Shown: positions 1-6,530 of the stretch, in pieces | How positions within the stretch are numbered: the first letter of the stretch is position 1 | Layout: each line of letters begins with the position of its first letter | The notes under the pieces: generated by a model | Told to the model about the DNA's origin: nothing | The model's database searches: none | The model's input: the letters and a program-made list of their open reading frames with translations, nothing else | DNA from: CAVORB01 sp963736235 | GTDB taxonomy: Bacteria; Pseudomonadota; Gammaproteobacteria; Chromatiales; Chromatiaceae | Length of the DNA stretch: 64,000 bases | Assembly (NCBI GenBank): GCA_963736235.1 | Contig: CAVTOR010000018.1 | Coordinates: 87,963 to 151,962 of the forward strand | Direction of reading: 5' to 3' | Translations under genes and position numbers: made by a program

Positions 1-1136
1 GGGTCGGGGCCGGCTTGGTGCCGCAGAAGGTGTCGAAGTGGCCGGCGGCCAGGTACTCGGTGCCGGTGACGGTCTTGCAGGTGCCGGGCTCGTCGCCTGT
101 GACCTTGGGCGAACGGCCGACCTCGTTTCCGGTCACCCGGTTGCCGTGCGTGGTCGCGGTCACGCGAACCTTATCGCTCGTGGTGGCAGCCGGATCGGCC
201 TGGCAGAATTCCCTGAAGATCTCCGCGCCCATGTATTCGGTGCCGGTGATGGTGCGGCACGTGGCCTGCTCGTCACCAGTGGTCTTGCCGCTGCGGGAGA
301 CCTTGGTACCGGTGATGGTCTGGCCGCGGGTCGTCTCGCTCACGCCCACCTTCCACGGCTGGTCGCTCGCGCCGCCCTTCCTGCGCTCGGCACGAATCTT
401 ACCGGCAGATTGGGTCTTGCGCTCGCCGGAGCTGCCGTTCTTGCTGCGCGCCTCGCGAACCTTCTGAGCCAGCTCACGGCTGGACAGGCGCGGGTTGGCC
501 TGGCGCGCCAGGCCGGCGGCGGACGTGGGGGTGTCGCTGGCGGCCTTGCCCCGGGTGGACATGGCCGCGCGGCGCGCCAGCACCAGCAGGCGGCCGGTGG
601 GCTTGTTCGCGCTAACGTTACGCCGGAGCCGGGCGCCGTTGCCGTTGGGGCGTGCGGGCGGGCTGGCGGACAGGCCCAGCTGGCCCGTGCTCGGGGCCTT
701 GGTCTCGGCGGACTTGTTCCCCTTGCAATTGCCGCCGCAACCGCAGCCGCAGCCTTCCTTGCGCTCCGCTGACTTGGCCCGGGCCTCGCCGCGGGCAGCA
801 CCGTCGCGGACGCGGTCGTTGCTGTTCATGGCGCGGCGTCCGGACTGGGACAGAGCAGCGCGGCGGGCACGTGAGGCCTGCCGGGCGGTGGAACCCGGGG
901 TCGCGACCACGGAGCCGACTCGGGCGCGAGTCGGCGCGCGGGGACGCTGACGCAGCGGCGGCAGGGATCAATGCGGGGCTGGCGGCAGGGGTGGCCTGAG
1001 CGCGGGTGCGGTCGCCGCCGCGGGTACGCCCCGGCGTGGAGCTGCTCATGGCCTGCTTGCCCATTGAGGACATGGCCCGGCGGCGTGCCAGGGCTGCTTC
1101 ACGGCTGCTCGAGGTCGATTTCGCTTTGATGTTCAT
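1..1136 (-). CDS. csoS2: CsoS2 carboxysome assembly scaffold, N-terminal part, cut by window edge, apparent frameshift
   Basis: This is the intrinsically disordered scaffold that links RuBisCO to the alpha-carboxysome shell; its C-terminus lies outside the window. The reading starts MNIKAKSTSSSREAALARRR, an N-terminal repeat of the RuBisCO-binding type (Arg/Ala-rich helices ending in RRAM). A second such repeat (ASRARRAALSQSGRRAMNSN) lies near 880-820, and a third (LVLARRAAMSTRGK) near 590-550. The middle-region repeats follow, with VTGTEV, GDEPGTC and TVTGTEYL motifs between about 330 and 1. A Gly/Cys cluster (EGCGCGCGGNCKGN) lies near 765-725. The start region and the rest are in different frames; one extra base between about 967 and 880 explains this, because the second frame has a TGA at 970-968. 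The start at 1136 gives the family-like N-terminus; an upstream in-frame ATG at 1163 is possible. It follows cbbS as in other cso operons. Confidence 0.9.
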
Positions 1137-1170
1137 CGTCTGTTTCAAGGCCTCATGCATCATCCGAAAG

Positions 1171-1190
1171 GCAGACCACGCATGGTCTGC
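1171..1190 (-). promoter_or_regulatory. Stem-loop between cbbS and csoS2
   Basis: A perfect 8-bp inverted repeat (GCAGACCA / TGGTCTGC) encloses a CGCA tetraloop. It sits in the 224-bp gap after the cbbS stop, about 35 bases before the csoS2 start. No clear T tract follows it on the minus strand, so a full intrinsic terminator is unlikely. A partial terminator or an mRNA-stabilising hairpin, letting RuBisCO be made in excess over shell scaffold, is my inference. Confidence 0.6.
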
Positions 1191-1360
1191 GTCCTCATTC
1201 CGGGGACCGCCTCCCGCCCGTCAAGTCGTGCTGCTCGGGGCGAGAAAGAGCCCCGTCGCTTCCGGCCTGTCTCGGAAGCGGATGGATCCGGGAGACGAAC
1301 TCTCGGATCGCGCGCCGAGCGAGGGGCGAGGCCCCTTACTCAGCGTCGCCCCGGCGCTGC

Positions 1361-1705
1361 TCAGGCGCGGCCCTGGAAGACTACGAAGCAGGAGCCCTGG
1401 CTCTGGGTGTAATTGTCGTAGCCGGTCAGGCGGACGTGATGGTCCGGGTAGGAACGATGGCAGGCCTCGAGCTCGGCGACCACGTCACCCAGCTCCTGGG
1501 TGCCGAAGAAGGGCAGCTTCCACATGGTCCAGTAGTCGTGACTAGAGTCGCTCGGGTGGGCGTGCTCGATAGCCGGGGTCCAGCCCTGGGCCAGGATGTA
1601 GGCGATCTGGGCGTAGATCTCGTCCTGGCTCATGGGCGGGAGGAAGCTGAAGGTCTCCAGGGTCTGCTTGGTCTGGTAGTCACCCAAGGTGTTCTGAAAA
1701 GGCAT
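1361..1705 (-). CDS. cbbS: Ribulose-bisphosphate carboxylase small subunit, form IA
   Basis: This is the small subunit that caps the L8S8 RuBisCO hexadecamer. At 114 residues it has the short form typical of carboxysomal form IA enzymes. The N-terminus (TLETFSFLPPMSQDEIYAQI) and the segment GYDNYTQSQGSCFVV near the C-terminus are family signatures, and the WTMWKLPFFG motif lies near residue 60. It lies 98 bp downstream of cbbL on the same strand and upstream of csoS2, the standard cso order, so co-transcription is expected. No frame problems are visible. Confidence 0.97.
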   Translation of the reverse strand: MPFQNTLGDYQTKQTLETFSFLPPMSQDEIYAQIAYILAQGWTPAIEHAHPSDSSHDYWTMWKLPFFGTQELGDVVAELEACHRSYPDHHVRLTGYDNYTQSQGSCFVVFQGRA

Positions 1706-1803
1706 GGCGTCTTTCCTGCGTGTTCGGTTGATCTGGCGTTCGGTTGTCGGTGCCGGACCCGCCCCCCGCGGGACGGGCCGCAGCGTGGCGAGTCGCGTCC
1801 GTA

Positions 1804-3222
1804 TTACTTGGAGACGTCGAGCTTGTCGACGGTTTCGAACTCGAACTTGATCTCCTTCCAGGTCTCCATGGCGATGGCCAGCTCGGGGCTGTGCTTGGCA
1901 GCCTCGGCGAGGATGTCGCGGGCCTCCTTCTCGATCTCGCGACCCTCGTTGCGGGCCTTGACCGAGGCCTCGAGGGCTACGCGGTTGGCGGCGGCGCCGG
2001 CGGCGTTGCCCCAGGGATGACCCTGGGTGCCACCGCCGAACTGCAGCATGGAGTCGTCGCCGAAGATGGTGACCAAGGCCGGCATGTGCCAGACGTGGAT
2101 ACCGCCGGAGGCGACAGCGAAGACGCCGGGCATCGAGCCCCAGTCTTGGTCGAAGAAGACGCCGCGGGAGCGGTCTTCCGGCACGAACGACTCGCGCAGC
2201 TGATCGACGAAGCCGAGCGTGGACTGACGGTCGCCTTCGAGCTTGCCGACCACGGTGCCGGTGTGCAGGTGGTCACCGCCGGACAGACGCAGGCACTTGG
2301 CCAACACGCGGAAGTGGATGCCGTGCTTGGGATGACGGTCGATGACGGCGTGCATGGCGCGGTGGATGTGCAGCAACATGCCGTTCTCGCGGCACCAGTT
2401 GGCCAGACCAGTGTTGGCGGTGAAGCCACCGGTCAGGAAGTCGTGCATCATGATCGGTGAGCCGACTTCCTTGGCGAACTCGGCGCGCTTGTACATCTCT
2501 TCCGGGGTCGCCGCGGTGACGTTCAGGTAGTGACCCTTGCGTTCGCCGGTCTCCAGCTGGGCCTTCTGGATGGCCTCGCCGACGAACTCGAATCGGTCGC
2601 GCCAGCGCATGAAGGGCTGGGAGTTGACGTTCTCGTCGTCCTTGGTCATGTCCAGACCGCCGCGCAGGCACTCGTAGACGGCGCGTCCGTAGTTCTTGGC
2701 GGACAGGCCCAGCTTCGGCTTGATCGTGGCGCCCAGCAACGGTCGGCCGTATTTGTTCAGGCGATCGCGCTCGAGCTGGATGCCGGCCGGCGGGCCGCCG
2801 CAAGTCTTGATGTAGGCGATCGGGAAGCGGATGTCTTCCAGACGCAGGTGGCGCAGGGCCTTGAAGCCGAAGACGTTACCGACCAGCGAGGTCAGCACGT
2901 TGACGACCGAGCCTTCCTCGAACAGGTCGATCGGGTAGGCGATGAAGGCGTAGAAGGACTCGCTGTCGCCGGGAACGTCCTCGATGCGATAGGCACGGCC
3001 CTTGTAGTATTCCATGTCGGTCAGCAACTCTGACCACACGGTGGACCAGGTGCCGGTGGAGGACTCGGCGGCCACGGCGGCGGCGACTTCCTCGCGGGGA
3101 ACGCCAGGCTGCCCAGTGCACTTAAAGCAGGCCAGGAGATCGGTGTCCAAGGGGACATAGTCCGGCGTCCAATACATGTCCCGGTATTCTTTAACACCGG
3201 CGTCGTAGGTCTTCACGCTCAT
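1804..3222 (-). CDS. cbbL: Ribulose-bisphosphate carboxylase large subunit, form IA
   Basis: This is the catalytic subunit of RuBisCO, which fixes CO2 onto ribulose 1,5-bisphosphate inside the carboxysome. The 472-residue protein carries the intact catalytic motifs: TIKPKLGL with the active-site lysine (about residue 170), GGLDMTKDDENVNS with the lysine carbamylated during activation (about 195), the loop-6 segment GTVVGKLEGD (about 330) and SGGIHVWHMPAL (about 375). Linkage to cbbS and csoS2 marks it as the carboxysomal form IA enzyme. It is the first gene of the leftward operon, with a long AT-rich control region upstream. No cbbR gene lies beside it; the regulator must be encoded elsewhere. 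Confidence 0.98.
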   Translation of the reverse strand: MSVKTYDAGVKEYRDMYWTPDYVPLDTDLLACFKCTGQPGVPREEVAAAVAAESSTGTWSTVWSELLTDMEYYKGRAYRIEDVPGDSESFYAFIAYPIDLFEEGSVVNVLTSLVGNVFGFKALRHLRLEDIRFPIAYIKTCGGPPAGIQLERDRLNKYGRPLLGATIKPKLGLSAKNYGRAVYECLRGGLDMTKDDENVNSQPFMRWRDRFEFVGEAIQKAQLETGERKGHYLNVTAATPEEMYKRAEFAKEVGSPIMMHDFLTGGFTANTGLANWCRENGMLLHIHRAMHAVIDRHPKHGIHFRVLAKCLRLSGGDHLHTGTVVGKLEGDRQSTLGFVDQLRESFVPEDRSRGVFFDQDWGSMPGVFAVASGGIHVWHMPALVTIFGDDSMLQFGGGTQGHPWGNAAGAAANRVALEASVKARNEGREIEKEARDILAEAAKHSPELAIAMETWKEIKFEFETVDKLDVSK

Positions 3223-3313
3223 GCTCAGCTCCTGTGGTCTGTTCTAGGTCTGCTTCGGCGACCGAAGCCGTTGGAACTCGGGGTATTATCGTGCTGCGGG
3301 GACGCTATGCAAA

Positions 3314-3352
3314 AATCGATAATTTCGATTAGAAGCATCGATTGTTATCGAT
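3314..3352. promoter_or_regulatory. Cluster of TCGAT palindromes upstream of cbbL, candidate CbbR or other operator
   Basis: Two dyads lie close together, 90-130 bp before the cbbL start. AATCGA and TCGATT (3314-3319, 3325-3330) are separated by TAATT. Two copies of ATCGAT (3337-3342, 3347-3352) are separated by four bases. LysR-type regulators such as CbbR bind AT-rich dyads at about this distance from their promoters. Assignment to CbbR is inference, since no regulator gene is adjacent. Confidence 0.45.
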
Positions 3353-3423
3353 ATGTTGCGCGCTGGCAGACGGGCAGAAACCAGGCGGCAGAATAGCGGC
3401 GCCCTTTCATAAAGCGAAATCAG

Positions 3424-3441
3424 TGTTTCTGATAAGAAACA
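3424..3441. promoter_or_regulatory. Perfect 7-bp inverted repeat in the cbbL-mcdA intergenic region
   Basis: TGTTTCT and AGAAACA are separated by GATA. The dyad lies about 200 bp upstream of cbbL, within AT-rich sequence that also includes several TATA-like hexamers (3495-3540). It has the geometry of a dimeric repressor or activator site. I do not recognise the regulator. Confidence 0.4.
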
Positions 3442-4069
3442 TTCAAAAACCTTATGATCATTGCGGATCATACGGTGAAAAAGCGCCACACAGATAGGGA
3501 TATATCTTTGTTTTCAATAGTATAAAAGAATTTCTGAATATGCAGAACTTACGACAATAGCCGCCTGCAACCGTGGTTCAATGGGGAAAAAGTGGCAGAT
3601 TTTCTATGTTTTCGTATTTTTTTATATAGGTATAAGCTAATACTCAAAGGCGGGTACCAGGGTTTCGGCCCGCTACCGTTTGGGCGCGGGCGCATGGTCT
3701 CGGATAACGCGCGGGCAGCATCCTCACCTCGCGCCTTGTCCGCACCTCGAGCAACGCGGCCTTTAGCCTCTGTTGAAATCGCTGAACCCAAAGTGCTCGG
3801 CATCGCGGACCCGATGGCTCGCCCAACAGTGGAGAAATATTCAAGCCGTCGCCAAGGCTCCTTCCACAACTTGCGGAAGGCATGTAATCTTGTCTCATCG
3901 CGAGCAGGGGCGCGATTGCTCGGCTGGGCGCGTCGAAAGATGACGCGCCGAGCGTCGCCACGATGCCCCTCTCGGCCGCAACCGTAGCCGCGGGGTTGTC
4001 CTCCACCGAGAGCCGGCACAGTTTCGATCCGCGGAGGCACTCCGTTGCCTCAGCGCAGAAATAGGGTTA
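3442..4069. other. Long non-coding interval between cbbL and mcdA
   Basis: The first 200 bases are AT-rich and hold promoter-like sequence for one or both divergent operons (for example the run of T and TATA-like words near 3600-3645). The remaining 400 bases are GC-rich and contain only short, mutually overlapping reading frames without family-like motifs. They may be a decayed gene or a dispersed intergenic repeat; I cannot tell which from this window alone. Confidence 0.4.
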
Positions 4070-4705
4070 GTGACGCCAAAGATGGCAACGATCGCGCTGA
4101 TCGGAAACAAGGGCGGAGCGGGGAAAAGCACCCTCTCTGTCAACCTCGCATCGGCGTTGAATCGTCGCGCCAAGACAATCATTCTGGACGCGGATCCGCA
4201 ACGCTCCGTACTGCAATGGCGCGCGATGGGCGTGGGTCCCGCTGTTGCGGTCGTCGACGCCGTAGCCGACCTGCCTGGCACCTTAGCCGCTCACGGCGAT
4301 ACATTCGCCCATCTCATCATCGACTGCCCGCCTTCGGTCGACGCACCGCAAACGCGTACCGCTTTGCGCTTGGTCGACCTGGCCCTCATCCCCGTGCAAC
4401 CGTCGCCACTGGATATCTGGGCAACGGTCCATATCGAGCGCGAAGTCGAAGCGGCTCGTGAACATAACACCGGGCTGCGTGCGCTGCTCGTGATCAATCA
4501 GCTCGAGCCGCGCACGCGTTTGTCAAAAATGATGCGCCAGGCACTGGCCGAGTTGTCGATTCCAGCCGCCGATACCGCCGTGCGGCGGCGAATGGCATTT
4601 CGCATGAGCGCGCTCGAAGGCCGCAGCGTATTCGATTTCGGCAGCCGCGGAAGAGACGCCGGCGCCGAGATCCAGCAACTGATCGAAGAGGTGATGGCCA
4701 TATGA
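4070..4705 (+). CDS. mcdA: ParA-type ATPase McdA, carboxysome positioning
   Basis: This is a small (211 residue) ParA/MinD-family ATPase. It has the deviant Walker A motif KGGAGKST (signature Lys14, catalytic Lys19), a Walker A' segment ILDADPQ near residue 40 and a Walker B-like LIIDCPPS near 85. ParA proteins of this size beside cso genes are McdA: they coat the nucleoid and move carboxysomes by Brownian ratchet together with McdB. Here it is divergent from cbbL and overlaps the next gene, which has McdB-like features. The GTG at 4070 is used as start; an ATG at 4082 just before the conserved beta strand is an alternative, and neither has a strong ribosome site. A generic plasmid-type ParA is less likely given the location. 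Confidence 0.85.
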   Translation: MTPKMATIALIGNKGGAGKSTLSVNLASALNRRAKTIILDADPQRSVLQWRAMGVGPAVAVVDAVADLPGTLAAHGDTFAHLIIDCPPSVDAPQTRTALRLVDLALIPVQPSPLDIWATVHIEREVEAAREHNTGLRALLVINQLEPRTRLSKMMRQALAELSIPAADTAVRRRMAFRMSALEGRSVFDFGSRGRDAGAEIQQLIEEVMAI

Positions 4706-4905
4706 CGGCTTCCGACCCAGCAGGCGAGAAATTAGCGGCATCGATTCGCAAGGTCAGGGCAAGCGCAACCAGCGAACTGACGCCCGCTCGCGGCGCGGCG
4801 CCGTCTGCCGCGCGCCCGGACCCTTCAACGAACACCTCCCCTGCGCCACGGCGCGCCGGCTCAACCGATCCCTATCACTACGGCCGGCGTATCTGGCCGG
4901 ACTGA
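4702..4905 (+). CDS. mcdB: Small disordered McdB-like protein
   Basis: This 67-residue protein begins with ATG inside the mcdA stop (ATGA overlap), so the two are translationally coupled. The sequence is rich in Ala, Pro, Ser and Arg, predicted disordered by eye, and ends in YHYGRRIWPD. Alpha-type McdB proteins are short, disordered, encoded directly after mcdA, and share a C-terminal tryptophan. These features fit McdB, the adaptor between McdA and the carboxysome. The identification rests mainly on context and the C-terminal Trp, because primary sequence conservation in this family is low. Confidence 0.72.
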   Translation: MTASDPAGEKLAASIRKVRASATSELTPARGAAPSAARPDPSTNTSPAPRRAGSTDPYHYGRRIWPD

Positions 4906-4936
4906 GACGCAATCGGCATGGCGCCGGCACCCGCGC

Positions 4937-5512
4937 CTAGATCGCGCGCCCCGCGATGAGGGCCCGGTGCAGCCGACGCGTCTTCTCGGCCATGCGCAAG
5001 GTCGAGCGATTGTTGTTGAAGCGTGGCACGTCCGCTAGCGCGACCCACAGCACCTGGTGTGACTCGTCGTTGCCCGGAATCTCGATGTCGTCGTCCATCT
5101 CGACCAGAAAACGGATGTCGTAGTGCGTATGGCGCGGCCCGCGCGGACTCTCTGGGATGGCATGAACGTCCACGTCGAAGATAGGCTCGGCGACCAACCG
5201 GATATGGGAGGCGTCGAGACCGGTCTCTTCCGAGGTCTCGCGTAACGCGACCCGAAGGATATCGGCGTCGCCATCGGCATGCCCACCCGGCTGGAACCAT
5301 TGCTCGTGCTTGCGGTGGTGCAACAGCAAACAATGCGTGCGCGCGGGATTGACAACCCAGGCCGATCCCGTGACGTGCCCAGGCCAAAGATCGCAGTGAA
5401 AACAGTCGGTATGGGCCTCGACAAATGCCCGAGTCTGCTCGACATAGGCGGCCTCGTCCATGAACCGGGTTTGATGCCGCTCGAGCAAATTCAACAGCTC
5501 CCATCGATGCAT
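4937..5512 (-). CDS. Nudix hydrolase
   Basis: The 191-residue protein has a Nudix core. Its box reads GGHADGDADILRVALRETSE followed by ETGL, keeping the catalytic REx2EE residues; the first acidic position of the consensus is shifted or replaced. Nudix enzymes hydrolyse nucleoside diphosphates linked to another moiety; the substrate here cannot be predicted. The N-terminal region (residues 1-45) contains HTDCFHCDLWPGHVTGSAWV, preceding the Nudix fold. It lies 15 bp downstream of csoS1D on the same strand and converges on mcdB, so it is probably co-expressed with a carboxysome shell gene. That link is contextual. Confidence 0.88.
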   Translation of the reverse strand: MHRWELLNLLERHQTRFMDEAAYVEQTRAFVEAHTDCFHCDLWPGHVTGSAWVVNPARTHCLLLHHRKHEQWFQPGGHADGDADILRVALRETSEETGLDASHIRLVAEPIFDVDVHAIPESPRGPRHTHYDIRFLVEMDDDIEIPGNDESHQVLWVALADVPRFNNNRSTLRMAEKTRRLHRALIAGRAI

Positions 5513-5527
5513 AGGGCCTCCGGCTGA

Positions 5528-6151
5528 TCAGTGCGCGACCGGATTATCGATCGCCGCAATCGCGGCCGCCGCGGCCTCGTCGATGTCACCTTCCCTTCCG
5601 GCGAGGGTAAGTCTGCCGAAGGCACCGACAGCATGGGCATCGACGAGCGTAATGTTCGCAGCCTTCTCGGCCTGATTCGCGGCGTAGATGATGTAGCCGG
5701 CCGGCTCGGATTCCAGGATAAACATGCTCTGCCCCGGTAGCATCATCGAGCCGCGTCGGTTTTGCCGATTGATCAGCACCGTGTGATCAGGCGTCATGCC
5801 GCGAATGATCTCCTGCCACGCGATCCGAGGGTGCTGCCGATCCGTGTGCTGCGAGCGCAGGTAGGACAATAGGATGCGTCCAGCCTCGCGCACGTCGTCC
5901 TGATCGCGCTGATGTATCACCATGGTGCCGTACTCGCGCTCGACGACCTGTTGGCTGAGATGCACGCGCGTCGCCTTGAGCGCGATGTCGGTAAGCCGGT
6001 GGACGGCCATGCCGGGTGAAATCTCGATCCACAAACAAGCGTCACCAGGGACCGGCAGAAAGCCCTGCGAGGCCGTCGCCATGTACTCGGCGAGCTGCGG
6101 CTGCAGCGAGTCGATGTAAACGTAGGTCCTTAACTTGATCATGTCGGTCAA
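5528..6151 (-). CDS. csoS1D: CsoS1D-like tandem-BMC carboxysome shell protein
   Basis: This 207-residue protein resembles CsoS1D, a shell protein with two fused bacterial microcompartment domains that forms pseudohexameric trimers with a gated central pore. The first half runs IKLRTYVYIDSLQPQLAEYM to the QVVEREYG segment. The second half has the BMC-like stretch ILESEPAGYIIYAANQAEKA followed by VGAFGRLTLAG. The Glu71-Arg72 pair in QVVEREYG matches the type of Glu-Arg pair known to gate the pore in CsoS1D. It is separated from the main cso operon by mcdAB and reads with the Nudix gene. The start ATG at 6151 is used; MIKLRTY (6142) is an alternative. Confidence 0.85.
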   Translation of the reverse strand: MTDMIKLRTYVYIDSLQPQLAEYMATASQGFLPVPGDACLWIEISPGMAVHRLTDIALKATRVHLSQQVVEREYGTMVIHQRDQDDVREAGRILLSYLRSQHTDRQHPRIAWQEIIRGMTPDHTVLINRQNRRGSMMLPGQSMFILESEPAGYIIYAANQAEKAANITLVDAHAVGAFGRLTLAGREGDIDEAAAAAIAAIDNPVAH

Positions 6152-6530
6152 TCACTGCACCTGCTCTCGTAACGTAACCGGCGGGGATCGAGTCGATCGC
6201 GCCTCCCATTGCGTTCCCTCGAGGCGTTTGTCGGTTCGTTACGGGCGGTCTCAGGCCATACAGGGTGTGGGAATCACGGCAGCCACCTCGCGGCGAGACA
6301 GCTCTCCGTGCTCGCTATCGAAGCAGATCTCGTCGAAGATTTGCGTGGTCAAACATCAAACCAATACCAAATCACCCACATTGTCGACGGTAACCGGCTT
6401 CCCGGAAAAGGTGATAGTTTCTATCGGAAACATCGCCTAACCTCGATGTGTGGTGGCGGCGCCCTAGATAAGGAGAGGGCGTCAGGTCACCCACACGAAG
6501 CGGAGTTGGTTCATCAAGAAGACGGGCCAC
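6152..6530. other. Intergenic region between csoS1D and the SLC13 carrier gene
   Basis: No gene is visible in these 379 bases. The segment carries two overlapping dyads near 6413-6431: GATAG/CTATC around TTT, and GTTTC/GAAAC around TATCG. The second dyad resembles the inverted repeat at 3424-3441. It lies downstream of the carrier gene and upstream of csoS1D, so it may belong to the csoS1D promoter. Confidence 0.45.

Noticed and set aside
880..967. Programmed ribosomal frameshift in csoS2
   Set aside because: Programmed frameshifting is known in some CsoS2 genes, but it is a -1 event later in the gene. Here an extra base is needed near the N-terminus, and the same kind of indel affects many unrelated genes in the window.
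3549..4040. Minus-strand frame of 163 codons between cbbL and mcdA
   Set aside because: It overlaps other frames of similar quality, lacks a ribosome site and recognisable motifs, and crosses an abrupt AT/GC boundary. A dispersed repeat or decayed gene is possible but unproven.
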